From Pseudoalteromonas sp. 0303 (GTDB lineage: Bacteria > Pseudomonadota > Gammaproteobacteria > Enterobacterales > Alteromonadaceae): a stretch of 64,000 nt of DNA. Position 1 is the stretch's first letter. Each line of letters begins with the position of its first letter. The position numbers and the translations under genes were made by a program. Below are positions 18,724-29,857 of the stretch, piece after piece. The DNA is taken from positions 1 through 64,000 of the forward strand of contig NZ_JABVXF010000010.1 of NCBI RefSeq assembly GCF_013349995.1. The letters are read 5' to 3'. Under the pieces are notes generated by a model, which had not been told where the DNA came from, did not search any database, and was given only the letters and a program-made list of their open reading frames with translations.

Positions 18724-19377
18724 TCATTTTGTAATTTCAAACTGAGTAACTTTGCCGTTTAACTTGGTTAACTGCTTTAACTCAGGAAGCTTACTTTCTA
18801 ACTCTTTCTTGCTAAGTGAAGGACCTACAAAGACTTTTGTCAGTGTGCCGTTCGGGGTTTTGATTGGGCGAGTGAAGGTTTTGAAACCATTCGCTTTTAA
18901 TTTTTCTTGTAGTGATTTCACATTAGGTGCGTGAGAAAAACTGCCCAGTTGAATAACATAAGCCATTTGTGTCAGGTTCTCTTCTGGCTTACGGGTTGGC
19001 TCAGGCGTTTTAGCAACTGGCTTGGCAGGCTCTTGTACTGCAACTTTTGGCTCAGCTTTGTTAATTACCGGCTCATCCGTTGAAGCTTCCACCATTTGTG
19101 GCGCAGTATCAATTTGCTGGGTTTCATTTGCGACAAGATCAGCGTCGTTAGATTCGATATCTTCAACCGGAATTTGCGAAGGTTGCTCCGCAGAGGCGAC
19201 TTTATTATCAATCACCTCTTGCAAGTCTATCGTAGTGAACTCAGGGCGTTCAGGAATAGCTTTAAAGCCTTCTTTATAATGAACCTTCTCACCATCCAAA
19301 ATGTTTGGAATGAAGACAATAGCCGCCACAACCACAATCGTGGTGCCTACTAAGCGATTAATAAACCCTGCGTTCAC
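18724..19377 (-). CDS. dedD: DedD, SPOR-domain cell division protein
   Basis: A 217-aa bitopic inner membrane protein: a short cytoplasmic tail, membrane segment at about residues 9-26, a Pro/Glu/Ala-rich periplasmic linker (60-135) and a C-terminal SPOR domain (about 138-215, AYVIQLGSFSHAPNVKSLQEKL onward). SPOR domains bind denuded peptidoglycan at the septum, and DedD supports constriction with FtsN. It lies between folC and cvpA as in E. coli; folC ends 11 bp upstream. Confidence 0.92.
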   Translation of the reverse strand: MNAGFINRLVGTTIVVVAAIVFIPNILDGEKVHYKEGFKAIPERPEFTTIDLQEVIDNKVASAEQPSQIPVEDIESNDADLVANETQQIDTAPQMVEASTDEPVINKAEPKVAVQEPAKPVAKTPEPTRKPEENLTQMAYVIQLGSFSHAPNVKSLQEKLKANGFKTFTRPIKTPNGTLTKVFVGPSLSKKELESKLPELKQLTKLNGKVTQFEITK

Positions 19378-19388
19378 CGATTTCCTCT

Positions 19389-20654
19389 CTATTTTTTAAA
19401 GTAATTGATGGCTGCAGCCACAGTTATAAACGAACCGAACACAATCACTAACGTGTTTTCATCAACATTTGGTAATAACGTATCTAGCGCAGCTTCAACA
19501 CTCTCATAGTGCGTGCTAGGCGCTGTTGATGTGGTTTCGGCAAGTGCTTTAGCAATATTCTCAACTTTGTCGCCGCGAAAACAATCTAAACTTGCTAACG
19601 ACCACTGGTCAACAACATTTACCACGGCCGACAGTGCAGCCACCTTATCTTTATCTGCAAGCATAGCGACTAATGCATGAATTTTAAACCCTTGATCTTT
19701 ATACACGCTTAATTTGCGTGCCAAATATCGAGCTGACTCAGGGTTATGTGCAACATCGGTAAAAACAAGCGGCTGCTGACTTAACTGCTGAAAGCGCCCT
19801 TCTACAGTAAGATTCGCTAAGCAATCACGCACTTGTTGCTCACTTGGCAATAGCTCAAGTTTTGCAAGTAGGGTCAACGCAGTTGCTGCATTTTGACAAG
19901 GGATAGCAGGCTTAGCTAAGCGCCAATCGTTATCTTGGTACTGCCAGTTAAAGCCTTCACTGTCTTCTGTGAATATGAAGTCACGGCCTGATAGCACCAT
20001 ATCAGCGTTAATTTCATTACCATAATCAGTCACTGTATGCGGAATCGCTAAATCGCCAACAATAGCCGGTGTATTGGTACGGAAAATACCAGCTTTATCG
20101 TAACCAACAAGTTCACGAGTATCGCCTAGGTATTCTTTATGGTCTAAATCTATGGTGGTGATCACACAAGCATGCGGGTTCACGATATTAGTCGCATCAT
20201 AACGACCACCCAGCCCCACTTCTAGCAGCACATAATCAACGGCGTGACGTTTAAAAATAGCCAGTGCGCCTAAGGTACCATACTCAAAGTAAGTAAGCTG
20301 CGTGTCACCACGGCCTTTTTCAAGCATATCAAAAGCATCAACATGGAATTGATCGTCAAGCTCTTGGCCATTAATACGTACGCGCTCGTTGTAGCGAATA
20401 AGATGCGGCGAAGCATAAGTACCGACACTGTAACCCTGTGCAAGTAATAAGCTTTCTAGGCAACGGGCTGTGGTCCCTTTACCGTTGGTGCCTGCAATTA
20501 GGATTATTTTGCTTGATGTATCGAGTAAGCCGACTTGGTTTGCCACGCGTTCTACGCGCTCTAAACCCATTTCGATATTAGCAGGATGGACACTTTCTAA
20601 ATAACAAAGCCAATCATCAAGGCTTGATGATTGGCTAGGAAGGATTTCTGTCAT
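19389..20654 (-). CDS. folC: Bifunctional dihydrofolate/folylpolyglutamate synthase
   Basis: Adds L-glutamate to dihydropteroate and then to tetrahydrofolates. The 421-aa protein has the Mur-ligase-like P-loop GTNGKGTTARCLESLL (about 55), the SPHLIRYNERVRING segment, the DIDHKEYLG-like ATTIDLDHKEYLG loop, and the C-terminal ligase domain with FTDVAHNPESARYLA. It is in the accD-folC-dedD-cvpA-purF order known from E. coli, 25 bp downstream of accD. Confidence 0.96.
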   Translation of the reverse strand: MTEILPSQSSSLDDWLCYLESVHPANIEMGLERVERVANQVGLLDTSSKIILIAGTNGKGTTARCLESLLLAQGYSVGTYASPHLIRYNERVRINGQELDDQFHVDAFDMLEKGRGDTQLTYFEYGTLGALAIFKRHAVDYVLLEVGLGGRYDATNIVNPHACVITTIDLDHKEYLGDTRELVGYDKAGIFRTNTPAIVGDLAIPHTVTDYGNEINADMVLSGRDFIFTEDSEGFNWQYQDNDWRLAKPAIPCQNAATALTLLAKLELLPSEQQVRDCLANLTVEGRFQQLSQQPLVFTDVAHNPESARYLARKLSVYKDQGFKIHALVAMLADKDKVAALSAVVNVVDQWSLASLDCFRGDKVENIAKALAETTSTAPSTHYESVEAALDTLLPNVDENTLVIVFGSFITVAAAINYFKK

Positions 20655-20679
20655 AGCGTTTAATCAGTTAAGCTGAAAT

Positions 20680-21555
20680 TTACGCTACTCTATGCTCTTG
20701 TTCAGTAGAAGGCAAGTTCATAAATTTCGCTAAGATACGTGCAAGGGTGTCACGCATTTCACGACGGTCTACAATCATGTCGATTGCACCATGCTCTAGC
20801 AAGAATTCACTGCGTTGGAAACCTTCAGGAAGCGTTTCACGTACTGTTTGCTCAATTACGCGAGGACCCGCAAAACCGATAAGCGCTTTAGGTTCAGCAA
20901 CGTTTATATCACCAAGCATTGCCAGTGATGCAGATACACCACCCATTGTTGGATCAGTTAGTACTGAAATAAACGGTAAGCCTTTTTCGCTCATTTTCGC
21001 AAGCGCAGCACTTGTTTTAGCCATTTGCATTAATGACATAAGTGCTTCTTGCATACGTGCACCGCCTGATGCAGAGAAACAAATAAGTGGCATGTCGTGC
21101 TCTAAACATTGGTCTACAGCTTCAACAAAACGAGCACCTACTACTGACGCCATTGAACCACCCATAAACGAGAACTCAAAAGCAACAGCAGCAACAGGAA
21201 TGCCTTTTAAACGGCCTTTCATTGCCACAAGTGCATCTTTTTCGCCGCTTGCTTTTTGTGCTTGGGTAATACGGTCAGAGTATTTTTTAGAATCTTTAAA
21301 CTTTAATACGTCTTTTGGTTCGTGCTCTGCACCAAGTTCTTGGCGGTCAGCATCATCTAAAAAGTTTTCAAGACGTTTACGGCCACTTAAACGCATGTGG
21401 TGATCACACTTAGGACACACGTTGAGTGCTTTTTCTAATTCTGCTTTATATAAAATTGAATCACAGTCTGTACACTTAGCCCAAACCCCTTCTGGGATTT
21501 CTTTACGACCTGACGATTTAGTCGTTTTAGGTAAGATTTTTTCTAACCAACTCAT
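20680..21555 (-). CDS. accD: Acetyl-CoA carboxylase carboxyltransferase subunit beta
   Basis: The beta half of the carboxyltransferase that makes malonyl-CoA for fatty acid synthesis, acting with AccA. It has an N-terminal zinc ribbon with two CxxC pairs (CTDCDS and CPKCDHH) and the crotonase-like core with [12 protein letters not shown] and [18 protein letters not shown] [15 protein letters not shown] set the start at the ATG at 21555 ([10 protein letters not shown]), which gives 291 aa, the family length. The longer frame from 21651 adds a non-conserved 32 residues. Confidence 0.96.
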   Translation of the reverse strand: MSWLEKILPKTTKSSGRKEIPEGVWAKCTDCDSILYKAELEKALNVCPKCDHHMRLSGRKRLENFLDDADRQELGAEHEPKDVLKFKDSKKYSDRITQAQKASGEKDALVAMKGRLKGIPVAAVAFEFSFMGGSMASVVGARFVEAVDQCLEHDMPLICFSASGGARMQEALMSLMQMAKTSAALAKMSEKGLPFISVLTDPTMGGVSASLAMLGDINVAEPKALIGFAGPRVIEQTVRETLPEGFQRSEFLLEHGAIDMIVDRREMRDTLARILAKFMNLPSTEQEHRVA

Positions 21556-21713
21556 TTGCAACTCTCTTAATGCTGTTCTGTGTCGCAGTCTGCTTAATTG
21601 GAAACACTCGCTTGCGTTTCTGATAACAAATAAACAGACAGATTTTTTCAATTAAAACATGAATTACCCGCAGACGATATAAAAAACTGGTCTTAGTAGT
21701 CGTGGACTTAAGA

Positions 21714-22508
21714 CTAACTGTCTGAATCAGGTAAAAACAAAGGCCCTAATGGTGTTTTAGGAATGCCAAAATGTTCTGGGTAATCCACGTCAACTAAGTA
21801 AAGGCCAGCGGCTTTTGCCGTTGCACTTGCCTTAGCGCGCTCTTTTAAATCGAGTAATTCTTTTAACCACACAGGTTCATGCTTATGAAGACCAATGTCC
21901 ATCAAACACCCGGTGATGTTTCGTACCATGTGATGTAAAAACGCATTGGCTTTAATATCAATGATCACATAATCACCTTGGCGTTTTACCGATAAATGGT
22001 GAATAGTACGATTTGCTGTATTTGCTTGGCAGTGTAGTGCTCTAAACGAAGTAAAGTCATGCTCACCTATTAAATACTGACAAGCTTCTTGCATTTTAGT
22101 TTCGTCTAATGGGTGATGAAAATGGGTCACCCCTTCACTCATGATAGCGCCGCGATAGGTGTAATTATAAATCACATAACGATAGCGACGTGCTGTGGCA
22201 CTAAAACGAGCATGAAAGTCTTCGCTTACAGGCTTGGCAAAACGAATAGCAATATCTTTTGGCAGTAAGGTATTCATACCCATCGTAAACGCGACCATTT
22301 CACGCTCAGCGTGAGTATCAAAATGGATCACCTGCCCAGTGCCATGTACACCCGCATCGGTGCGGCCTGCACAAACAATTTCGACTGGATGATTACAAAT
22401 ACGCGACAACGCCGTTTCTACTTCTTGTTGTACGCTATTGACGTGTGATTGACGTTGCCAACCACTGTAACGCGCGCCGTTGTACTCTACTCCAAGTGCT
22501 ACTCGCAT
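21714..22508 (-). CDS. truA: tRNA pseudouridine(38-40) synthase
   Basis: Isomerises uridines 38-40 of the tRNA anticodon arm. It is 264 aa. The catalytic Asp lies in the signature [15 protein letters not shown] (about residues 45-60), and the TruA-specific [11 protein letters not shown] and [12 protein letters not shown] segments follow. Upstream of accD, as in E. coli, with a gap of about 160 bp before the accD start. Confidence 0.96.
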   Translation of the reverse strand: MRVALGVEYNGARYSGWQRQSHVNSVQQEVETALSRICNHPVEIVCAGRTDAGVHGTGQVIHFDTHAEREMVAFTMGMNTLLPKDIAIRFAKPVSEDFHARFSATARRYRYVIYNYTYRGAIMSEGVTHFHHPLDETKMQEACQYLIGEHDFTSFRALHCQANTANRTIHHLSVKRQGDYVIIDIKANAFLHHMVRNITGCLMDIGLHKHEPVWLKELLDLKERAKASATAKAAGLYLVDVDYPEHFGIPKTPLGPLFLPDSDS

Positions 22509-22649
22509 AATGCTCTATTTACCTACTGTACTAAATGACGGGGCATTTTATGCGATCTACGAGCGCAATAAAAGCCACTGTAGTAGATCACATTGTTCTG
22601 GTTACTCAGATATCACACCAATTCGCTTAACTATTATTGCGAGCTGGTA

Positions 22650-22982
22650 TTAATCTTCTTCGATGTTATCGAGGCCCTTGGTGCCATCTTTAGCACGAAG
22701 CTTGTGGTGGATGGCTGATTTGATCAGCATATAGCCGCTAATAGGTGCGGTGATCAGTAAGAAAATTGAAATCAAAATTTCTTTCACACTGATGCCGTCG
22801 TGGGTGTAGCTAAAATACACCATGGCAGCAATTAACAATGATGCCATGCCAAGCGTTGTTGCTTTAGTTGGACCGTGCAGGCGCATAAAAAAGTCAGGCA
22901 TTTTCACAAGTCCGATTGAACCTATAAGAATAAAGCAACCACCAATTAATAATAAGATTGATACAATCCATTCACTCATCAT
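22650..22982 (-). CDS. mrpG: Mrp Na+/H+ antiporter subunit G
   Basis: A 110-aa protein with three hydrophobic segments and the MnhG/PhaG pattern GSIGLVKMPDFFMRLHGPTKATTLG. It is the last gene of the mrp operon, 8 bp after mrpF. It is a small accessory subunit required for assembly or activity of the multi-subunit cation/proton antiporter. Confidence 0.93.
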   Translation of the reverse strand: MMSEWIVSILLLIGGCFILIGSIGLVKMPDFFMRLHGPTKATTLGMASLLIAAMVYFSYTHDGISVKEILISIFLLITAPISGYMLIKSAIHHKLRAKDGTKGLDNIEED

Positions 22983-22990
22983 TCGTTACC

Positions 22991-23260
22991 TTATTCAATA
23001 ATATCTCCACGCAGCAGGTATTTACATACCGCTACAGTGCTCACAAAGCCAAGCATGGCGATTAATAATGCGGCTTCAAAATATAAATCGGTGCCCATGC
23101 TCATGCCATAAAGAATAATTAAAGCAATGGTATTTATGAACATAGTATCTAAAGCCAATATACGATCAGGTACCGACGGCCCAACAATTAAACGCCATAG
23201 GTTTAACAATAAAGATATGGCTATCATTGCAAAAACAATTAGAAAAACAGTATCTAGCAT
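22991..23260 (-). CDS. mrpF: Mrp Na+/H+ antiporter subunit F
   Basis: An 89-aa protein with three hydrophobic segments and the family motif RLIVGPSVPDRILALDTM. It overlaps mrpE by 7 bp. Small membrane subunit of the antiporter complex. Confidence 0.93.
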   Translation of the reverse strand: MLDTVFLIVFAMIAISLLLNLWRLIVGPSVPDRILALDTMFINTIALIILYGMSMGTDLYFEAALLIAMLGFVSTVAVCKYLLRGDIIE

Positions 23261-23790
23261 CGAAAAATCTCCTTAAGCGGTGCTTCGTAGCGCTGCTTAA
23301 TAGTATTAATTAACGCTTGTTCATCAGCTAAATCGAGTACATGAATCAATAAGTAGCGCTGCTGAATTTCTTCGCCCTCTTCGAGTGACTCAGGGATAGG
23401 ATATACTTCTGCGCTCACTGTACCCGGTGTTAAAGATACTGTGCTTGCCAAAATAGTGATTGGCATTTCATGGCTTAAATCCAATGGTACTTTGATAAAA
23501 CCTGGGCGTAACTTTTTCGTAGGCCCAAGGATCAACAGAGCAACTTGTAAGTTAGCAGTCACAATATCGTACAGCACTAACAATAAGTGCCTAAACGCAA
23601 GACCTGGCCTTACAATAAGCGGCTGTGGATCACGAAATGGGAATGTGATCCACGGAATAGTAATAGCAAAAAATGCAGCTAAAAACAGATGTCCTGGCGA
23701 CACACTATTATTTAACAACAGCCATACAATGAATAATAAAACACTGCGAAATGGTGTTGGCAACCAACGAAAGCGAGCTTCTAAACGCAT
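23254..23790 (-). CDS. mrpE: Mrp Na+/H+ antiporter subunit E
   Basis: A 178-aa subunit. Hydrophobic N-terminal segments are followed by a cytoplasmic domain with GFIKVPLDLSHEMPITILASTVSLTPGTVSAEV, the conserved MnhE core. It overlaps mrpD and mrpF, indicating coupled translation. Confidence 0.92.
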   Translation of the reverse strand: MRLEARFRWLPTPFRSVLLFIVWLLLNNSVSPGHLFLAAFFAITIPWITFPFRDPQPLIVRPGLAFRHLLLVLYDIVTANLQVALLILGPTKKLRPGFIKVPLDLSHEMPITILASTVSLTPGTVSAEVYPIPESLEEGEEIQQRYLLIHVLDLADEQALINTIKQRYEAPLKEIFRC

Positions 23791-25307
23791 TATTGGCCTC
23801 CTTGTAATACAGCGTTGATGCTAGTGTTGATATCAAACAACTGCTCTGACGTTGCTAACATATAGTCTGAAATCGGTCCTGCAAATACAACCATTAATGG
23901 TGAGCACGCAAGTAATGCAACGACAGCTATCACTTTAACAGGGTGTGCTTTGGTGCCTTCAATTGCTTCACTGTCTTTATGGGTGTGATCCCAAAATAAG
24001 CTGGTACCGGCTCGTGAAACCGCCACTAATAACGCTAAACTAGAAACTAGATATATTGGCCAAAACAACATGGCTTTTTCGCTATCTAGCGTGCTCTTTA
24101 AAATCCATACCTTGCCGACAAAGCCAGATAACGGTGGCATACCCACAACAGCAAGCGCAGCCACTACAAAACAAGTACCAAGTAAATATGGCTGTGCAAC
24201 GGCGCGCCCTGCAACTAACCGGTCAGCAACTTTACCGCGCTGTTGAGCAATTAAATCAGCAATTAAAAACAGTGCTGCGCAAATAATGGTTGAATGCACT
24301 AAGTAGTAAAGTAATGCAGCTGTTGCAGAGACATTCTGAATCGCAACCAATGCCACTAAAGTACCTACAGATACAACAACCAGATTCGCAATAAGCTTTC
24401 TAAAATCTTGACTTGCTAACACACCAATACCACCCATCACTATGGTCGCAAGTGCTAAGCCCCATAACCAAGGCTGTGCCATATGAGCAAGCTCGCCAGC
24501 ATTATCACCAAATATTACGGTATACACGCGCAGCATGGCATACACACCGACCTTGGTCATAATCGCGAATAATGCAGCAACTAATGGCATTGCACTGGCG
24601 TAGGTATTCGGTAGCCATAAATGTAACGGTAATAACGCGCCTTTTAACGCAAATACCACGATTAACAGCAAGCCACCAATTTTGGCAAGGTAAACATCAT
24701 CACCCGTCAGCTGTGGTACTTTTTGCGCTAAATCAGCAATGTTCAATGTGCCTAGCACACCATAAAGTACACCCAGCGCAATTAAGAATACGCTTGAACC
24801 AATCAGGTTTAAAATGACGTACTGCAGTGCAGCACGAGTGCTTTGTTTGTTGCCGGCATGCATCAATAATGAATACGAAGCAATCAACAGCACTTCAAAA
24901 AATACGAACAGGTTAAATACATCGCCAGTTAAAAAGGCACCATTTACACCTAACACTAAAAAGTGCACTAACGGATGGAAAAAGCTCCCTTTTTTATCAT
25001 CACCTGCACAGCTATAAAGCACGACAACCGCACCAAGGAAACTGGTAAGTAGCACAAGTAGCGTTGCTAGCCTATCGGCAACCAGCACAATACCAAATGG
25101 TGCTGACCAATCACCAATTGCATAAACAAGCGGTGCAGTACTATTTACGTGGAATAATAAATAAGCACTTACCAATAGTGTGACAATCGACAAAATAACC
25201 GACGAAACACGGCGAATATGTAAGTTTTTACCACATGGCGGCATGAGTAAAATAACCCCTGCCAACATCGGAATTAAAATTGGTAAAGAAGCTAAATGCT
25301 GAATCAT
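23790..25307 (-). CDS. mrpD: Mrp Na+/H+ antiporter subunit D
   Basis: A 505-aa multi-spanning subunit related to NuoM/NuoN of complex I, with about 14 hydrophobic segments. Typical segments are FFEVLLIASYSLLMHAG (conserved TM5 Glu), LHLWLPNTYASAMPLVAALFAIMTKVGVYAM (conserved Lys and Pro) and VGMPPLSGFVGKVWIL. Proton or sodium translocation is shared with MrpA. It overlaps mrpC by 4 bp and mrpE by 1 bp. Confidence 0.95.
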   Translation of the reverse strand: MIQHLASLPILIPMLAGVILLMPPCGKNLHIRRVSSVILSIVTLLVSAYLLFHVNSTAPLVYAIGDWSAPFGIVLVADRLATLLVLLTSFLGAVVVLYSCAGDDKKGSFFHPLVHFLVLGVNGAFLTGDVFNLFVFFEVLLIASYSLLMHAGNKQSTRAALQYVILNLIGSSVFLIALGVLYGVLGTLNIADLAQKVPQLTGDDVYLAKIGGLLLIVVFALKGALLPLHLWLPNTYASAMPLVAALFAIMTKVGVYAMLRVYTVIFGDNAGELAHMAQPWLWGLALATIVMGGIGVLASQDFRKLIANLVVVSVGTLVALVAIQNVSATAALLYYLVHSTIICAALFLIADLIAQQRGKVADRLVAGRAVAQPYLLGTCFVVAALAVVGMPPLSGFVGKVWILKSTLDSEKAMLFWPIYLVSSLALLVAVSRAGTSLFWDHTHKDSEAIEGTKAHPVKVIAVVALLACSPLMVVFAGPISDYMLATSEQLFDINTSINAVLQGGQ

Positions 25308-25648
25308 TTTTGCTCCTTCGATGATTTAACAAGGTGGCCATCAACATGGTCATTACCCAAGTCAGCACGACCACGAATCGCTAAAATAACCACAAAAGCG
25401 GTCATCGCAAAGCCAATTACAATCGCGGTTAAAACCAGCGCTTGAGGGAGTGGATCGGCATACTCACTGCCTGTACCAAGTACAGCCGCTTTGTTAATAG
25501 TTAAACGACCTGAAGAGAATAAAAACAGGTTAACTGCATACGACAACATAGTCAGGCCGAGTACCACCGGGAAGGTACGAGCCCGCAATATTAAGTAAAT
25601 TCCGCATGCAACCAGCACGCCGACGCATGATGCGTACAATACTTCCAT
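25304..25648 (-). CDS. mrpC: Mrp Na+/H+ antiporter subunit C
   Basis: A 114-aa NuoK-like subunit with three membrane helices, including GIYLILRARTFPVVLGLTMLSYAVNLFLF and LPQALVLTAIVIGFAMTAF. It overlaps both mrpA and mrpD. Confidence 0.94.
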   Translation of the reverse strand: MEVLYASCVGVLVACGIYLILRARTFPVVLGLTMLSYAVNLFLFSSGRLTINKAAVLGTGSEYADPLPQALVLTAIVIGFAMTAFVVILAIRGRADLGNDHVDGHLVKSSKEQK

Positions 25649-28440
25649 TAAATATTTACCTCTTGCTTGGGTGTATCAGCAGTTAATTTACCTAAACTTG
25701 CTAAAATCATCAGCGTTGCACCTACAACAGTTAAATACACACCTAAATCAAATACGATAGCACTAGCAAGCTCTGTCTTGCCGACTAGCGGAATATCAAA
25801 ATAGTCAAACCAGGTTGTTAGGAATGGACGTTCGAAGAACCAACTTCCAATACCTGTAAACAATGCAATAGCAATACCTGACGCAATAATCTTACGATAA
25901 TTCACGTCAAACCTGTCTGCAATCCAGTGCGAACCATTAGCCATATATTGCAAAATAAATGCAATCGCGGTAACCAGTCCTGCAATAAAACCACCACCAG
26001 GTAAGTTATGACCACGTAAGAAAATATACGCAGACACAAGTAATGCCAGTGGTAACAAGCTTTGTGAAATACTCGACAGTAGAATTGGGTAACGTTCTCT
26101 TGCCCATGGGCGCCCTTCGCTATCACTTGCTGGCATAAACAGCGGCAAGTTTATAAGAAGCTTATAAATACCTAACGCAGCAATACCTAATACGGTAATC
26201 TCACCTAGGGTATCAAAACCCCTAAAGTCAACGAGGATAACGTTTACAACGTTAGTACCACCACCGCCAGTTTTTGCATTGGCAACAAAGAAGTCAGAAA
26301 TTGACTCAAGTGGTCTTGTTAAAAGCGCATAACAAATACTCGCCACAACCACACCAATTGCCGATGAGATACCCAAGTCTCGCAGAATACGCAGTGAGCT
26401 TGATTCTTTCGGAGTACGCTGTGGTAAAAAGAACAGTGCAAGCATCAGTAGCATTACTGTGACAACTTCAACGGTTAACTGAGTCAGTGCTAAATCTGGT
26501 GCAGAGAATCGAGTAAATGCAACAGATACCATCAGGCCTACGATTGAAATCATAATCAAAGATATCATTCGTGAGCGGTGCCATATAACCGTTGCCAGCG
26601 CACCTATTATTAGTAAGCCAGCACCAATGGCATTATGGAAATCGATTGGGGTTAACTCGCTTGCTCCTGCTAACTGGCGCATTTCAAATAAAGGCCAGCC
26701 CGCACACATAAGCACCACCGCAATCATTACAAAGGCATAGCGCTGTAACGAGCCATTTTCGATTCGTTTAATCTTTTCTTGTGACCATTTAATTAAGCTA
26801 TATAAGCCACGCTCAAAGCCTTTTTTAGCATTCAGAGTTGGCAATGAAGCTTGGAAGTGGAACAGATGCTTACGCTGCACATAAATCATTACACCCACGC
26901 TTGTAGCAATAAAGCTCATCAACAGTGGTAAGTTAAAGCCATGCCATACAGATAGCTTATAATCTGGGGCTGCATCACCAAGCACTGCATAAGACGCCGC
27001 AGCTAAAATATCGCTTACTGCAAAGTGTGGGAACATACCAACGAGTAAACACAGCACGACCAAAATTTCGATTGGTACACGCATATAGCGCGGTGGCTCA
27101 TGAGGCTGTTTTGGCAAATCGATTGGGTCGCCATTGAAAAACACGTCGTGAATAAAGCGTGCTGAATACGCGACAGAGAGTGCACCAGCAATCGTCGCTA
27201 ACACTGGAATTAACCACGACATAGAGCCAAGCACTTGTTGATGAAGTGTTTCGGCAAAGAACATTTCTTTCGACAAGAAACCATTTAACAGTGGCACGCC
27301 CGCCATTGCAGCAGCTGCCACCATAGCAAGTGTGGCGGTATACGGCATAAAGCGCCACATACCATTAAGTTTACGCATATCACGGGTGCCAGTTTCATGG
27401 TCAATGATACCCGTTGCCATAAATAACGACGCTTTAAACGTTGCGTGGTTAATGATGTGGAAGATAGCAGCCACTGTAGCAAGCTCAGTGTCTAAGCCAA
27501 GCAGTAATGTAATTAAACCTAAATGGCTGATTGTTGAATAAGCCAGCAAGCCTTTTAAATCATGCTTAAATAACGCGATATAAGCGCCTACCAATAAAGT
27601 CGCCAGACCCGTCATCGCCACTAAGATAAACCAAGTATCTGTGCCTGATAGCGCTGGGTAAAAACGCGCTAATAAAAAGATACCTGCTTTAACCATGGTT
27701 GCAGAGTGCAAGTAGGCACTGACTGGTGTCGGTGCTGCCATGGCATGTGGTAACCAAAAATGAAATGGAAATTGTGCAGATTTGGTAAATGCACCTAAAA
27801 GCACTAATACCAGCGCAGCTTCATAAAGTGCATGAGATTGAATAAGCGCTTTGCTTGCTAAAATCACATCAAGATTATAGCTACCAACAATATCACCAAT
27901 TAGTAATAAACCTGCTAGTAACGCAAGACCGCCGGCACCGGTAATAGCAAGTGCCATACGTGCGCCTTTGCGAGCTTCTGACTTATGCCACCAATAGCTA
28001 ATCAATAAGAACGAGCTAATACTGGTGAGCTCCCAGAAAAACCACAGCTGGATCACATTATTCGACATCACGATGCCGACCATTGCGGTCATAAATAGCA
28101 TTAAATAGCAGTATAGCTTTGGCATTGAGTCGCTACTACTCAAGTAATAACGCGCATAAAAAATCACCAGGGTACCAATACCCAAGATCATATATAGAAA
28201 AAGTAACGTTAAACCATCAAGTCGAAACGAGACTTGCATGTTTAAAAGAGGGATCCACTCAGCAGTGTAGCGAATTGTTTCACCAGAAAAGACTGCAGGG
28301 GTATACGAAAATACAATTCCAAGGGCAATCAAAGGCGCTAACATGGTCAAAGCAGTGCTTTGGTTACGTGTTAGTTTTGAAGTGCAGGATGAAATAACAC
28401 TGCCGATTAAGGATAACAGGGGTATCCAGAGCAAAGTCAT
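25648..28440 (-). CDS. mrpA: Mrp Na+/H+ antiporter fused subunits A and B
   Basis: A 930-aa membrane protein. The first about 500 residues are NuoL-like, with [44 protein letters not shown] and [14 protein letters not shown] middle DUF4040-like part follows ([22 protein letters not shown]). The last about 140 residues carry the MrpB signature [16 protein letters not shown], so B is fused to A. This makes a six-gene (AB)CDEFG operon, the group 2 layout of proteobacteria. The complex exports Na+ (and possibly K+) for pH and salt homeostasis. It is the first gene of the operon; I did not find a clear promoter in the 210-bp upstream gap. Confidence 0.94.
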   Translation of the reverse strand: MTLLWIPLLSLIGSVISSCTSKLTRNQSTALTMLAPLIALGIVFSYTPAVFSGETIRYTAEWIPLLNMQVSFRLDGLTLLFLYMILGIGTLVIFYARYYLSSSDSMPKLYCYLMLFMTAMVGIVMSNNVIQLWFFWELTSISSFLLISYWWHKSEARKGARMALAITGAGGLALLAGLLLIGDIVGSYNLDVILASKALIQSHALYEAALVLVLLGAFTKSAQFPFHFWLPHAMAAPTPVSAYLHSATMVKAGIFLLARFYPALSGTDTWFILVAMTGLATLLVGAYIALFKHDLKGLLAYSTISHLGLITLLLGLDTELATVAAIFHIINHATFKASLFMATGIIDHETGTRDMRKLNGMWRFMPYTATLAMVAAAAMAGVPLLNGFLSKEMFFAETLHQQVLGSMSWLIPVLATIAGALSVAYSARFIHDVFFNGDPIDLPKQPHEPPRYMRVPIEILVVLCLLVGMFPHFAVSDILAAASYAVLGDAAPDYKLSVWHGFNLPLLMSFIATSVGVMIYVQRKHLFHFQASLPTLNAKKGFERGLYSLIKWSQEKIKRIENGSLQRYAFVMIAVVLMCAGWPLFEMRQLAGASELTPIDFHNAIGAGLLIIGALATVIWHRSRMISLIMISIVGLMVSVAFTRFSAPDLALTQLTVEVVTVMLLMLALFFLPQRTPKESSSLRILRDLGISSAIGVVVASICYALLTRPLESISDFFVANAKTGGGGTNVVNVILVDFRGFDTLGEITVLGIAALGIYKLLINLPLFMPASDSEGRPWARERYPILLSSISQSLLPLALLVSAYIFLRGHNLPGGGFIAGLVTAIAFILQYMANGSHWIADRFDVNYRKIIASGIAIALFTGIGSWFFERPFLTTWFDYFDIPLVGKTELASAIVFDLGVYLTVVGATLMILASLGKLTADTPKQEVNI

Positions 28441-28651
28441 AATTAGGAGCCTTTTAGTGTCATAAGAATATCAATACCGCTCTAGTTTTAATTAGTTGCG
28501 TACTGTTCATTTGGATGGTTAAAAGTTGGCTTCAAAAAAAGCTTACAATGCGTATAGTTATACTGATCAGGTGCTATTTTGTCTATAGGAGACACACCTA
28601 TTTGCACAACATTTAACCGCTTTGCATACTAAAATAGCAATAAATAGACGA

Positions 28652-29857
28652 TTAGTCAGAAAATTTCTGCTCTTTGGAAGCTGTTGTAAACACTGGCTTT
28701 AAGCCTAAAAAGGCAAAATATTCAGAAAACCGAATCGGCTTTGTTAAGGGCTGGTTAATTTGTTTTTGCCAAAGCTCACGGTATTGCTCAGACAAGCTCA
28801 TTGTTTGGTATTGCATAATTGACCAATTAGGGCTTGGTTTATAGGCTAACTGATTGCTACAAGCGATACTTTTTTGCCAGCCTTTTGGTGGGGAAACCTC
28901 ATTTGCAATAAACAAATTTGGCGCAACCAGCCCCTGTTGCTTACACAGCCACTGTTGTTTTTGCTCTGCTAAAACATACTCATCTTCAAAGCCATTGAAA
29001 TGCATTAGCTCATGTAAAAATACCGCATAAGATTGCGATGAATTGATATGCATAATCCCGCCAAGCACATTAGCAGCCCCTTGCTTTGACATCATCACAA
29101 TAAAGTCAAAACCTTCAGGCCACGGATGCGCTGACGCATTTTGCCAGTTACACTTAAGCGCCCCATCGCTGCCATCACAGCTAAACTTATCGGCAACATA
29201 AACAACGTCAGTAAAACAAAAGCTGCCTTTTGCAGGCTCAGGCGCTTTACTGTATTGCTGCTTATACTGCTTTAAAGTATCAATGCCCTTGTAATGATCT
29301 GTCATCATTAAAACATTAAATTGGCACTGACTGCTTGCTTGTACACTTGATGTTGATAAGGCTAATTGCTGTTGCTGCGCATAAGCTGGGTCAATTTGAG
29401 CTGGCTGCATTTGTTGCTGCAACAGCCAAGCTTGCTTGGCATTTCCCTTAGGTAACTTGCCAGCTTTACCTAGGTAACTTATATCGAGCCACTGGTTCGC
29501 ACTGACTAGCTGCTCCGCTAAGGTTTGTTGCTGAGCTGAATTGAATTTAGCAAAGTAAGGCTGCCACCATAATTTTGCTGCAGTGTAATCTTGTTGGTGC
29601 AAAAATCTGAGCGCAAGCTGATACGCAGCATTACTATCATCATTAAGCGTAGCTAACTGGCGAAGCTGTGAGTTACTCAGCACTAAATGCTGCAAATTAA
29701 TGGCACTGGGTGCCAAATGATAGATAGCTGTTGCTTGTGAAGGAGTAGTATTTGCGTAATAAGCGTAAGCGGGAATAAAACGAGACACTGAGCTTGATAC
29801 AAAACCCAAGCTCAGTAATAGAATAGCAGTAAAAAAAACCTTAGCTTGCGTTTTCAC
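28652..29857 (-). CDS. Secreted M64-like zinc metallopeptidase coupled to nlpI
   Basis: A 401-aa protein with an N-terminal signal peptide or anchor (about 5-25) and a Gln-rich helical region (40-170). A catalytic-looking C-terminal part follows with HELMHFNGFEDEY at residues 282-294. This HExxHxxGxxDEY form resembles the M64 (IgA peptidase-like) zinc site. Six or more Cys residues (178, 214, 227, 236 and later) suggest disulfides in the periplasm. The start overlaps the end of nlpI by 17 bp in another frame, so it is probably translated with it. I do not recognise a named gene; the target is unknown. Confidence 0.75.
   Translation of the reverse strand: MKTQAKVFFTAILLLSLGFVSSSVSRFIPAYAYYANTTPSQATAIYHLAPSAINLQHLVLSNSQLRQLATLNDDSNAAYQLALRFLHQQDYTAAKLWWQPYFAKFNSAQQQTLAEQLVSANQWLDISYLGKAGKLPKGNAKQAWLLQQQMQPAQIDPAYAQQQQLALSTSSVQASSQCQFNVLMMTDHYKGIDTLKQYKQQYSKAPEPAKGSFCFTDVVYVADKFSCDGSDGALKCNWQNASAHPWPEGFDFIVMMSKQGAANVLGGIMHINSSQSYAVFLHELMHFNGFEDEYVLAEQKQQWLCKQQGLVAPNLFIANEVSPPKGWQKSIACSNQLAYKPSPNWSIMQYQTMSLSEQYRELWQKQINQPLTKPIRFSEYFAFLGLKPVFTTASKEQKFSD

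Noticed and set aside
22650..28440. mrp genes as NADH dehydrogenase (complex I)
   Set aside because: Subunits A and D resemble NuoL/M, but the presence and order of C, E, F and G and the fused A/B are those of Mrp antiporters.
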